Origin: Streptomyces sp. MST-110588
GTDB lineage: Bacteria; Actinomycetota; Actinomycetes; Streptomycetales; Streptomycetaceae
Direction of reading: 5' to 3'
Length of the DNA stretch: 64,000 nt
Assembly: GCF_022695595.1 (NCBI RefSeq)
Contig: NZ_CP074380.1
Location: 1,240,001-1,304,000 of the forward strand
Shown piece after piece: positions 25,180 to 33,061 of this stretch. Each line of letters opens with the position of its first letter. Position 1 is the first letter of the stretch. The notes under the pieces are model-generated. The model was not told the origin of the DNA. It saw only the letters and a program-made list of their open reading frames with translations, and made no database searches. Position numbers and translations under genes: made by a program.

Positions 25180-26214
25180 TTGCTGTACTCGGGAATTTCT
25201 TGGAGTGCCACCGGCTACGAGATCGACGTGGTCGACGAGGACGGCCGCCGGGCGGCATCCGCGCTGCGTTTCGCCCCGGGCCGCACCGAGGACATGATCG
25301 AGCACCTGCGGGACATCGGGCGCACGGGTCCGCTGGTCACGGTCGTGGAGAGCACCAACGGCATCCTCGACGGCCGCATGATGGCCGCGGGGCTGAAGGT
25401 CTACCGCGCGGACCCGGATCTGCTGCCCGAGCGCCCGCTGTTCGGGTCGGTGGCGGCCGGCGTCCTGGCGGATCTCGCCCGGCGGGATCTGTCAGCGCTG
25501 GCCGAGCTGGAACGGAACAGGGGCACCCAGACCGGCCGGGAGGCCGACCTGGAGTCGGGCATCGCGGCGAGTACGGCGCAGGTGGCGGCACTGACCGGCG
25601 CCGGACGCTGCCTGGACCACGGGACACGGGACCGCAAGGAGATCGCCCTCACCTTCGACGACGGCCCGCTCCCGCCCTACACCGGTCAGGTCCTGGACGT
25701 ACTGGAGCGCTACGGCGTTCCCGCGACCTTCTTCTGCGTCGGCATGAACGCGGGCGCCCACGCCGAGGACCTGGTACGGATGCGGGAGCAGCGGCACTCA
25801 ATGGGCAACCACACCTGGTCGCACCCCTTCCTTCCCGAACTGTCCCGTGCGCAGTTGCACGAACAGATCGACCGCACCGGGGACGCCATCGCCCGGGCCG
25901 GCGGTGGCGCCGCGCCGACGCTGTTCCGGCCGCCGTACGGTTCGCGTACCCCCGAAGTGATGGGCTGGCTGGCCGACCGCGCGTCGACGGTCGTGCTGTG
26001 GGACGTCGCGCCGGACGACTGGGCCATGCCCGGCGCGCAGACCATCGCCCGGACGGTGCTGGAGCAGGCCCGGCCGGGCTCCGTCGTCCTGCTGCACGAC
26101 GGTGGCGGGGACCGCTCGCAGACCGTCGCCGCCCTTCCTCCGATCATCGAGGGCCTGTTGGCGCGCGGATTCCGTTTCGTGCGGGTCGAGGACCTGATGA
26201 CGGTCGCCGCCTGA
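25180..26214 (+). CDS. NodB-type deacetylase with RNase H-like N-terminal domain (copy 1)
   Basis: A 344-residue protein from TTG 25180, chosen because AGGAGG lies six bases upstream. Residues 1-85 form a small alpha/beta domain (GISWSATGYEIDVV, then VTVVESTNGILDG and AAGLKVYRADP). Its pattern resembles the RNase H-like N-terminus of IS110 transposases, but the first acidic residue is replaced by Ser. Residues 150-340 are a complete NodB domain: TFDDGP, HTWSH, RPPYGSRTP, DWAMPG and LLHDGGGDRSQT, including the catalytic aspartates and zinc-binding histidines. There is no signal peptide, so it should deacetylate a cytosolic N-acetylated sugar or amine intermediate. A second copy of the same fusion lies at 29874-30914. 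Confidence 0.88.
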   Translation: MLYSGISWSATGYEIDVVDEDGRRAASALRFAPGRTEDMIEHLRDIGRTGPLVTVVESTNGILDGRMMAAGLKVYRADPDLLPERPLFGSVAAGVLADLARRDLSALAELERNRGTQTGREADLESGIAASTAQVAALTGAGRCLDHGTRDRKEIALTFDDGPLPPYTGQVLDVLERYGVPATFFCVGMNAGAHAEDLVRMREQRHSMGNHTWSHPFLPELSRAQLHEQIDRTGDAIARAGGGAAPTLFRPPYGSRTPEVMGWLADRASTVVLWDVAPDDWAMPGAQTIARTVLEQARPGSVVLLHDGGGDRSQTVAALPPIIEGLLARGFRFVRVEDLMTVAA

Positions 26215-26370
26215 CCGGCCCGCCCCGGCCCGCCGCCGTATCCGCGCCCGCTCCGCCCTGGCCGGATCTTTTCTCCCGGAACGCGTACGGAACCGGCTCC
26301 GCCAAGGGTTCGACAGAGTATCCGTCACCGCCCGGCGACCGGAGCAGACGCAACTCACCATCGACATTTG

Positions 26371-26397
26371 TGCCAAGACATTGCCACCTGTGACAAC
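26371..26397. promoter_or_regulatory. cluster operator before the alditol oxidase gene
   Basis: TTGCCAC-CT-GTGACAA (26381-26396) is an 7+2+7 inverted repeat with one mismatch, preceded by TGCCAA at 26371. Its layout matches the operator at 11101-11118 in reverse arm order. It lies 50-75 bp upstream of the oxidase start. Confidence 0.6.
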
Positions 26398-26445
26398 CTC
26401 GTGCCAGGCTGTCGACGACAGCTTGCTCCATCGATCGGAGTGTTC

Positions 26446-27720
26446 ATGCCGACGACGTGCGTCGCCAACGTGAACTGGGCCAGCAACGTCACCTACGGAG
26501 CCACACGGATCCACCGTCCCCGTACGCTCGACCAAGTACGCCGCACCGTCGGAAGGAGCGAGCGGATACGGGCCCTGGGCAGCGGCCACTCCTTCAGCCT
26601 CGTCGCCGACACCACCGGTGAACTGATGCGTCTGGACGGCCTGCCGCGCACCGTGCGCATTGACCCGGCCCGCTCGACCGTGACCCTGTCCGCCGGTCTG
26701 CGCTACGCCGAGCTCGCCGGCATCCTGCACCGCGCCGGCTACGCGCTGGCCAACCTCGCCTCGCTGCCGCACATCTCGGTCGCCGGATCCTGTGCGACCG
26801 GCACCCACGGCTCCGGCGACACCCAGCGCTGCCTCGCCGCCTCGGTCGCCGGTCTGCGCCTGGTCGGCCCGGAAGGGGACCTGACCGAGCTGCGCCGGGA
26901 CACCGACCCGCACACCTTCGCGGGGTCGGTCGTGGCGCTCGGCGCGCTCGGCATCGTCACCGAACTGACCTTGGACATCGAGCCCGCCTACGAGATGACG
27001 CAGCGGGTCCGCGTCGCCGTGCCCCTGGACGAGGTCGCGGACCGGCCGGACGCCGTCTTCGGCGCCGCCTACAGCGTCAGCGTCTTCACCGACTGGCGCA
27101 GCGGCACGGCGCAGGTCTGGCTCAAGGCCCGGACCGACGACGGGAGCGGGGCCGGAGCAGTCACCGGGTGGAACGGCGGCCGGGCCGCGGCGCGGCCGGT
27201 CCATCCGGTCCCCGGCATGCCCCCGGAATTCAGCACCGAGCAGTTGGGGACCGCCGGCCCCTGGTACGCACGGCTGCCTCACTTCCGGCCCGAGCTCACG
27301 CCGGGTGCGGGCGAGGAGCTGCAGTCCGAGTACTTCCTGCCGCGCGACGCGGCTCCGGCCGCCTTCGCCGCGATCCGCGCCCTCGCCGGCCGGGTGGCGC
27401 CGGTGCTGCACATCGCCGAGGTCCGTACGGTGCGCGCCGACGACCTGTGGCTGAGCCCCGCGTACGGCCGTGACACCGTCACGTTCCACTTCACCTGGAT
27501 CAAGGAACTGCCGGCCGTGCTGCCGGTGATCAGCGCGGTCGAGGAGGCGCTGATGCCGCTGGGCGCCCGGCCGCACTGGGCCAAACTGACCACGGTGCCC
27601 GCCTCTCGGGTCGTCCCGCTCTACGAACGGTCCCCGGAGTTCGAACAGTTGCTGCGCAAGTACGACCCGGCCGGGAAGTTCCGCAACGCCTTCGTGGACA
27701 GCCTCTTCCCCACCGGATGA
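26446..27720 (+). CDS. alditol (xylitol-type) oxidase, covalent FAD
   Basis: A 424-residue flavoprotein closely resembling S. coelicolor AldO as I remember it. The FAD-binding part has ALGSGHSFS, in which His48 corresponds to the covalent FAD ligand, and LPHISVAGSCATGTHGSG. The C-terminal D-arabinono-1,4-lactone-oxidase domain ends with ARPHWAKLTTVP and DPAGKFRNAF. The family oxidises the terminal carbinol of polyols to aldehydes, releasing H2O2. Start ATG 26446 with GGAG five bases upstream. In this cluster it may convert a polyol or sugar-alcohol intermediate into an aldose, with the downstream reductases adjusting oxidation level. Cytosolic: no signal peptide. Confidence 0.9.
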   Translation: MPTTCVANVNWASNVTYGATRIHRPRTLDQVRRTVGRSERIRALGSGHSFSLVADTTGELMRLDGLPRTVRIDPARSTVTLSAGLRYAELAGILHRAGYALANLASLPHISVAGSCATGTHGSGDTQRCLAASVAGLRLVGPEGDLTELRRDTDPHTFAGSVVALGALGIVTELTLDIEPAYEMTQRVRVAVPLDEVADRPDAVFGAAYSVSVFTDWRSGTAQVWLKARTDDGSGAGAVTGWNGGRAAARPVHPVPGMPPEFSTEQLGTAGPWYARLPHFRPELTPGAGEELQSEYFLPRDAAPAAFAAIRALAGRVAPVLHIAEVRTVRADDLWLSPAYGRDTVTFHFTWIKELPAVLPVISAVEEALMPLGARPHWAKLTTVPASRVVPLYERSPEFEQLLRKYDPAGKFRNAFVDSLFPTG

Positions 27721-27868
27721 ACCACGGCGACAACCACGGAAGCCCTCACTTCATCCCCGTACCTCCGCCCGCCCCATGACTCGCCACCGTCACCCACCCC
27801 TACCGCGCAGTCCTGGCGCTCATCCCTACCACTCACCCCCACCCCCTGCGACAGCTTAGGAAGCCTCA

Positions 27869-28897
27869 GTGGAAAAGCGAACATTCGACAAAGCGGGACG
27901 GCAGGCATCGGTCGTCGGCCTCGGCACCTGGCAGCTAGGAGCGGACTGGGGCACGGTGGACGAGGACGAGGCCCTGGCGATCCTCCGCGCCGCGGTGGAA
28001 TCCGGCGTGACGTTCCTGGACACGGCGGACGTCTACGGCGACGGCCGCAGCGAGCGGCTGATCGGCCGGTTCCTCCGCGAGTTCCGGGGCGGACTTCAGG
28101 ACCAATCCCCGGGCGGGTCCAGGATCGGCGACGCCCCCGACATCCTCGTCGCCACCAAGATGGGCCGCCGGGGCGCACAGGATCCGGCCGAGTTCACCTT
28201 GGACAACTTCCGCGCCTGGACGGACCGTTCACGGGACCATCTCGGGGTCGACACCCTGGATTTGGTGCAGCTCCACTGTCCGCCGACCCCGGTGTTCGGC
28301 TCGGACGCGGTGTACGACGCGCTGGACACCCTGGTCGAGGAGAAACGTATCGCCGCATACGGAGTGAGCGTGGAGACATGTGACGAGGCACTCACCGCGC
28401 TGACCCGGCCCCACGTCGTGAGCGTACAGATCATCCTCAACGCGTTCCGCCGCAAGCCACTGGAACGGGTCCTGCCCGCGGCCCGGGCGGCCGGTGTGGG
28501 CATCATCGCCCGTGTCCCGCTGGCATCCGGTCTGCTGTCGGGGAAGTACCGGCACGACTCGGCCTTCGGCGCCGACGACCACCGCTCCTACAACCGGCAC
28601 GGCGAGGCGTTCGACGCCGGTGAGACGTTCTCCGGCGTGGACTACGACAGCGGGGTGCGGGCGGCGCGGGAGTTCGCCCAGCTCGCGCCCCAGGGCATGA
28701 CACCGGCGCAGGCGGCACTGCGCTGGGTGATCCAGCAGCCCGGTGTGACCACGGTGATTCCGGGCGCGCGTACGGTCGAGCAGGCCCGGGCCAACGCCGC
28801 CGCCGCGACACTGCCACCGCTGCCCGGACCCACCTTGGGGGCGATCGAGGCCCTGTACGACCGGGAGATCCGCGCCCAGGTACATCACCGCTGGTGA
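27869..28897 (+). CDS. aldo/keto reductase
   Basis: A 342-residue AKR. The catalytic tetrad is visible: Asp and Tyr in FLDTADVYG, Lys in VATKMG and His in LVQLHCPP. The C-terminal NADPH-binding VIPGARTVEQARANAAA is also typical. GTG start at 27869 with AGGAAG seven bases upstream. It follows the alditol oxidase by 148 bp in the same direction and precedes an SDR, suggesting stepwise oxidation and reduction of a sugar-like intermediate. No separate cluster operator is seen before it, so it may be transcribed from the oxidase promoter. Substrate unknown. Confidence 0.9.
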   Translation: MEKRTFDKAGRQASVVGLGTWQLGADWGTVDEDEALAILRAAVESGVTFLDTADVYGDGRSERLIGRFLREFRGGLQDQSPGGSRIGDAPDILVATKMGRRGAQDPAEFTLDNFRAWTDRSRDHLGVDTLDLVQLHCPPTPVFGSDAVYDALDTLVEEKRIAAYGVSVETCDEALTALTRPHVVSVQIILNAFRRKPLERVLPAARAAGVGIIARVPLASGLLSGKYRHDSAFGADDHRSYNRHGEAFDAGETFSGVDYDSGVRAAREFAQLAPQGMTPAQAALRWVIQQPGVTTVIPGARTVEQARANAAAATLPPLPGPTLGAIEALYDREIRAQVHHRW

Positions 28898-28923
28898 CAC
28901 GGCGCGCCTGCGCCGAACAACCC

Positions 28924-28975
28924 CTGTCAGACAGCCTCTGCCAGACAGCCTCTGCCAGACAGCCCCTGTCAGCCT
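28924..28975 (+). repeat. 14-bp tandem repeat between AKR and SDR genes
   Basis: Three full copies of CTG(T/C)CAGACAGCC(T/C) and a partial fourth run head to tail in the 168-bp gap. Each contains the self-complementary core CTGNCAG. Function unknown; it could form alternative hairpins in the transcript. Confidence 0.75.
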
Positions 28976-29065
28976 GAACCAGGCATCTGCCCCTGAATCC
29001 CCTGGGTCACTCGCAAAGACCCCACAGTTCTCCGGTCGCCCCGCCACCCCTGAAAGGCCGTGCTG

Positions 29066-29857
29066 ATGCGCATCGCTGGATCCACCGTCCTGCTCACCGG
29101 TGTGACGGGCGGCATCGGCCGCGTCCTCGCCCGCCGCCTCGCCGCGGCGGGCGCCGAACTGATCGTGACGGGCCGTCGCGCGGAAGTGCTGCGGCCCTTG
29201 GCGGACGAACTCGGTGCCCGCTGCGTCGTCGCGGACCTCGCGGATCCGCAGCAGGTGGCCCGGCTCGCCGAGGAGTGCGCAGGTACCGAGATCCTGGTGG
29301 CCAACGCGGCCCTCCCGGCCAGCGGCGACCTTCTCGACTACACCTGCGCGCAGGTTGACCGCGCCCTCGCCGTGAACCTGCACGCCCCTGTCATGCTCGC
29401 CCGTCTCCTGGCCCCGGACATGGTCGCGGCCGGACGCGGACACCTCGCCTTCGTCGGGTCGATGTCGGGGAAGGCCGCCACTGCGGCCTCGTCCCTCTAC
29501 ACCGCGACCAAGTTCGGGCTGCGCGGCTTCGCTCTCAGCCTCCGGCAGGACCTGCGGAAGGCCGGCGTCGGCGTCTCCGTCGTCCAGCCCGGCTTCGTCA
29601 GCGAGGCCGGCATGTTCGCCGCCACCGGCGCCACCCCGCCGGGCGGGGTGCGCACCGTCACCCCGGCGCAGGTGGCCGACTCCGTCCTCCGTGCCGTCGT
29701 ACGGGACGAGTGCGAGGTCAACATCGCACCGATGACATTGCGGCTGCGGTGCGCCGTCGCCTCGCAGTTCCCCGCTTTCGCCGAGCGGGCGCGGCGGCGC
29801 GCCGACACGGACGACGTGACCCGGCAGATCGTCGAGGCCCAGCGCGCCTCGCGCTGA
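29066..29857 (+). CDS. short-chain dehydrogenase/reductase
   Basis: A 263-residue classical SDR. TGVTGGIG near the N-terminus binds the dinucleotide, NAALPASGD provides the NAG-like motif, and Ser plus YTATK give the catalytic residues. ATG 29066 is preferred over GTG 29060 because GAAAGG lies eight bases before it. The GRRAE segment after the second strand suggests NADP(H). It is last in the rightward unit, with only 16 bp between its stop and that of the convergent deacetylase. A role in oxidising or reducing a hydroxyl of the cluster product is inferred. Confidence 0.88.
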   Translation: MRIAGSTVLLTGVTGGIGRVLARRLAAAGAELIVTGRRAEVLRPLADELGARCVVADLADPQQVARLAEECAGTEILVANAALPASGDLLDYTCAQVDRALAVNLHAPVMLARLLAPDMVAAGRGHLAFVGSMSGKAATAASSLYTATKFGLRGFALSLRQDLRKAGVGVSVVQPGFVSEAGMFAATGATPPGGVRTVTPAQVADSVLRAVVRDECEVNIAPMTLRLRCAVASQFPAFAERARRRADTDDVTRQIVEAQRASR

Positions 29858-29873
29858 CACGGCCACGGATGGT

Positions 29874-30914
29874 TCAGCCGTCCGCCGCCGGCCGGTCGGC
29901 CGCCGTCAGCCGGTCGACCGTCACGAGTTCGTAATCGTCCTCGATGAGCGCCTCGATGATGCGCGGGAGGGCCGCCACGGTCTGCGACCGGTCCCCGCCA
30001 CCGTCGTGCATGAGGACGACCGAGCCGTTGGTGATGCCGTCCAGGGCGTTGTCGACGATGGAATCCACGCCCGGCATCGCCCAGTCACACGAATCCCGGT
30101 CCCACAGAACCGTGGTCATCCCCTGGTCCGCGAGCCAGGTCAGCGATTCGGGGGTACGGGAACCGTACGGCGGCCGGAGGAATTCCACGGGCGCGCCGGT
30201 CACTTTCTCGATCGCCTTGTTCGTCGACTCCAGTTGGAAGAGCACCTCGTCACGCCGCAGATCGGGCAGGAAGGGATGTGACCAGGTGTGGTTTCCTATG
30301 CCGTGTCCGGCTTCCGCGATACGCACGATCGAATCCGGGTCGGTGTGGGCGTGCAGACCGACACAGAAGAAGGTGGCCGGTACGCGGTATTCCCGCAGGA
30401 TGTCCAGGACGCGATGGGTGTAGGGCGGAGTCGGTCCGTCGTCGAATGTCAGGGCCACCTGCCGCCGTACGCCGGGTCCGCGTTCCAGGAATTTCCCGCG
30501 GCCGGCGAGTTCCGCGGCCACATCGGCGCTGGCCGCTATCCCGGCCCGGAGTTCGTCCAGGCGGCCCGTGAGCGTACCGGAATCGTCGTTGGTCTCCACC
30601 AGGCCATCCCCGCCGGACAGGCCGCGCCGCGCCATCTCCAGCGCCTCGCTGAATCCCTGCGCCGAACGTGGCGGCAGATCCCAGGGGTCCAGGCGGAAGA
30701 CGCGCAGTCCGGCCGCGCGCAGGGTACCGTCGAGCAGCCCGTTCGTGCTGTCCACCATGACGACGACATCGTCACCGAATTGCTCCGCGATATGGCGCAC
30801 CATACCGCTCACGTCATCGGCGCGGAACCTTCGCGCCGGTAAGGTACGGCCGTCCTCGTGCGCACCCGCCAATTCGTAACCATCAGCATTCCAGGAAATT
30901 CCGGCTGACCACAT
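29874..30914 (-). CDS. NodB-type deacetylase with RNase H-like N-terminal domain (copy 2)
   Basis: A 346-residue paralogue of the protein at 25180-26214. ATG 30914 (MWSAGISW) has GAGAGG seven bases upstream. The N-terminal domain repeats the signature GISWNADGYE, DSTNGLLDG and AAGLRVFRLDP. The NodB domain has TFDDGP, HTWSH, RPPYGSRTP, CDWAMPG and LMHDGGGDRSQT, so both copies should be catalytically competent. Divergence between the two argues for different substrates or old duplication rather than recent copying. It has its own operator about 180 bp upstream and is the last gene on the right that carries the cluster motif. A cytosolic N-deacetylation role is inferred. Confidence 0.88.
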   Translation of the reverse strand: MWSAGISWNADGYELAGAHEDGRTLPARRFRADDVSGMVRHIAEQFGDDVVVMVDSTNGLLDGTLRAAGLRVFRLDPWDLPPRSAQGFSEALEMARRGLSGGDGLVETNDDSGTLTGRLDELRAGIAASADVAAELAGRGKFLERGPGVRRQVALTFDDGPTPPYTHRVLDILREYRVPATFFCVGLHAHTDPDSIVRIAEAGHGIGNHTWSHPFLPDLRRDEVLFQLESTNKAIEKVTGAPVEFLRPPYGSRTPESLTWLADQGMTTVLWDRDSCDWAMPGVDSIVDNALDGITNGSVVLMHDGGGDRSQTVAALPRIIEALIEDDYELVTVDRLTAADRPAADG

Positions 30915-31095
30915 CACGGCACCTCTCACGATATCGCTGACTCGAAAGGAATGACCGAACAGCACTTCTTCGACGGCGTGCCTTCTCGCCCGGGCGCCCC
31001 TCAACACGACGGGCCCGACGACCGGTTGAGCATGGCACACCCAAGAGGGCGCTTCAAGAGTGATCACAAAGTCGACCATCCGCAATGTGTCAATG

Positions 31096-31113
31096 TTTGC
31101 CGAACTCGGCAAA
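31096..31113. promoter_or_regulatory. cluster operator TTTGCC-N6-GGCAAA
   Basis: TTTGCC-GAACTC-GGCAAA is a perfect 6+6+6 inverted repeat about 180 bp upstream of the second deacetylase. It is the rightmost copy of the motif and probably marks the right limit of the cluster. A nearby direct repeat of AACGAGTTCTCCGCGC (about 31207-31240) is the only other structure before the next gene. Confidence 0.7.
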
Positions 31114-31265
31114 GAGTCACCATGCCGCAAGTGCATTTCTCTGCGAACGGGACCGGGGACGATCACGATCCTTTGTGGCTGAAAGACGTGCGGGGGGCGG
31201 CATGAAGAACGAGTTCTCCGCGCCGACAACGAGTTCTCCGCGCTCTGCGGCGACGTAGACAAGGA

Positions 31266-31886
31266 TCAGTCGGCGGGACGGTGGACGCGCCGGTAGACCG
31301 ACCGCAGAAGCTGGGTCTTGGCCGGTCCGTTCACCTGCCACCGCAGATGCCACTCGTCGGCCGAGCGGACGGTGAAGGTTCCGCCGTACAGGTCCTGGGC
31401 GCAGGGATGGCGGGTCGTCCAGTGGCCGGTGCGCAGGTCCAGGTCGTGGAAGGGGCGGCCGTCGGCGAAGGTGACGTCGGCGGTGCCGTCCGGGCGTGGG
31501 CACAGGCGCAGCGTACGGCTCGCCCGGGTGACCGTCGCGCCCCAGGTCAGCTCGCCTTCCTCCGCATGCAGCAGGACCGCTCCGGTGCCGAACGGGGCGG
31601 TGGGGCCGGCTGGGGCGGCGGGGTCGGGGTCGGCCGGGCCGGCAGGGGCGGTGGGTTGCACGGGGCGGAAGTCGGCGGTGCCGCGGAAACTGCCGCAGGC
31701 GCCCGTACGGACGTCGAGGAGGCTGCGTTCGACCGTCCACCGGCCGGCCAGGAACGCGGCGGCGTCGGGGACGGGGTGGAGGCGGGTGGGGTCGGGCTCA
31801 GGGTCGGCGTCAGGGTCGGGTAGGGGGCGCGGATCAGGGGTGAGTCCGGGTCCGGGACGCGGGTCGGGGCCGAGCTCTGTGGGCAT
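31266..31886 (-). CDS. DUF6314-family protein
   Basis: A 206-residue protein from ATG 31886. The first 40 residues are Pro/Asp-rich. The conserved body follows: FLAGRWTVERSLLD, FRGTADFRPV, ADVTFADGRPFHDLDLRTG, HPCAQDLYGGTF and QVNGPAKTQLLRSVYRR. This pattern is that of DUF6314, a beta-rich family of unknown function. It is divergent from the HAD gene and lacks the cluster motif, so I place it outside the cluster. Confidence 0.75.
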   Translation of the reverse strand: MPTELGPDPRPGPGLTPDPRPLPDPDADPEPDPTRLHPVPDAAAFLAGRWTVERSLLDVRTGACGSFRGTADFRPVQPTAPAGPADPDPAAPAGPTAPFGTGAVLLHAEEGELTWGATVTRASRTLRLCPRPDGTADVTFADGRPFHDLDLRTGHWTTRHPCAQDLYGGTFTVRSADEWHLRWQVNGPAKTQLLRSVYRRVHRPAD

Positions 31887-32121
31887 GTCTCCATTGTCGC
31901 TGGTGGAAGGCCGGTGACGGCGGATCGGTGGTCGCTGGAGCGGGGGGAATATGTGGTGTGGGGGCGGGACGTGGTCAGTAGGGTGCGCGGGGCACATCCA
32001 GCGTGCCGGCAACGACGACGGTGATCACGACGGTCTCAGTGATGATCACGGCGACGGACGCGGACACGGACGCGCTGATGCGCAACGGAACAGGCGCGGC
32101 GGCGGCAAAGGGAGCGGTGTG

Positions 32122-32811
32122 GTGCGGGCGGAGCAGGTACTGATCTTCGACGCGGATGACACGTTGTGGGAGAACAACGTCATCTTCGAGCGGGTCATCG
32201 ATGAGTTCCTGGACTGGATGGAGCACCCCGAGCTGGGACGTACCGGCGTGCGGTCCGTGCTGGACGAGATCGAGGCGGCCAACGCCACGGTGCACGGCTA
32301 TGGAAGCAAGGTCTTCCTGCAGAGCCTGGGCGAGTGCGTCGAGCGGGTGCGGCGGCGGGTGGCGACCGCGGAGGAAATGGCGCGGATCGCCGCGTGGGCG
32401 CGGGCCTTCGAAGGCCATGAGGTGGAGCTGATCCCGGGGGTGGCCGAGACACTCACGGAGCTGGCGGGCCGGCATGAGCTCCTCATGCTCACCAAGGGCG
32501 ACGTGCAGGAGCAGCGACGCAAGGTGGACGCCTCATGTCTCGCGCACCACTTCCGGGACGTCCACATCGTGGCGGAGAAGGACGTCCGTACGTACGAGGA
32601 ACTGGTACGAGCCTGCGCACTGGCACCGGCGAGCACGTGGATGATCGGCAACTCCCCGAAGTCGGACATCCTGCCCGCCCGAGCGGCGGGGCTGAACGCG
32701 GTGTTCATACCCAACGCCCACACCTGGGTACTGGAGCACGACGTACTCGACCCCACGGACGAGCAGGTGCTGCACCTGAAGGCGTTCGCGGAGCTGCTCG
32801 ATCACTTCTGA
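32122..32811 (+). CDS. HAD-superfamily hydrolase
   Basis: A 229-residue haloacid-dehalogenase-type phosphatase. Motif I is FDADDTLW with the nucleophilic aspartate, motif II the threonine in LMLTKGD, and motif IV IGNSPKSDILPA. A helical cap lies between motifs I and II, as in subfamily I enzymes (YjjG/PGP-like). GTG 32122 is chosen for its seven-base spacing to GGGAG (32110-32114); GTG 32119 is equally possible. It probably dephosphorylates a small metabolite. Stand-alone gene; the following 250 bp contain only short AGCCTG-type repeats. Confidence 0.85.
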   Translation: MRAEQVLIFDADDTLWENNVIFERVIDEFLDWMEHPELGRTGVRSVLDEIEAANATVHGYGSKVFLQSLGECVERVRRRVATAEEMARIAAWARAFEGHEVELIPGVAETLTELAGRHELLMLTKGDVQEQRRKVDASCLAHHFRDVHIVAEKDVRTYEELVRACALAPASTWMIGNSPKSDILPARAAGLNAVFIPNAHTWVLEHDVLDPTDEQVLHLKAFAELLDHF

Positions 32812-33061
32812 GACGACGTGCCGGCACATCGGTCCCTACGATCCGGCCGGGGTGACGAATCGGCGAGCCTCATACGTTCTTCGCGCTGGGCTGGTCCACG
32901 CCGGACAAGCTGCCCGCGGACAAGCTGCCCGCGCCGCTGCATACGCAGTGCGCGGTCAGCCTGAGACCGCGGCGGACAGCCTGAGGCCGGTAGCGGTCAG
33001 CCTGGCGGTGGGTCGGAGGGGCAGCGAACAGAGGGGGTGTGGTGGCTGGGCCGGGTTCGGG

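Noticed and set aside
25180..30914. IS110 transposase remnants, because of the N-terminal pattern in the NodB proteins
   Set aside because: The domain is in frame with a complete deacetylase in both copies and lacks the first catalytic acid, the transposase C-terminal domain and insertion ends.
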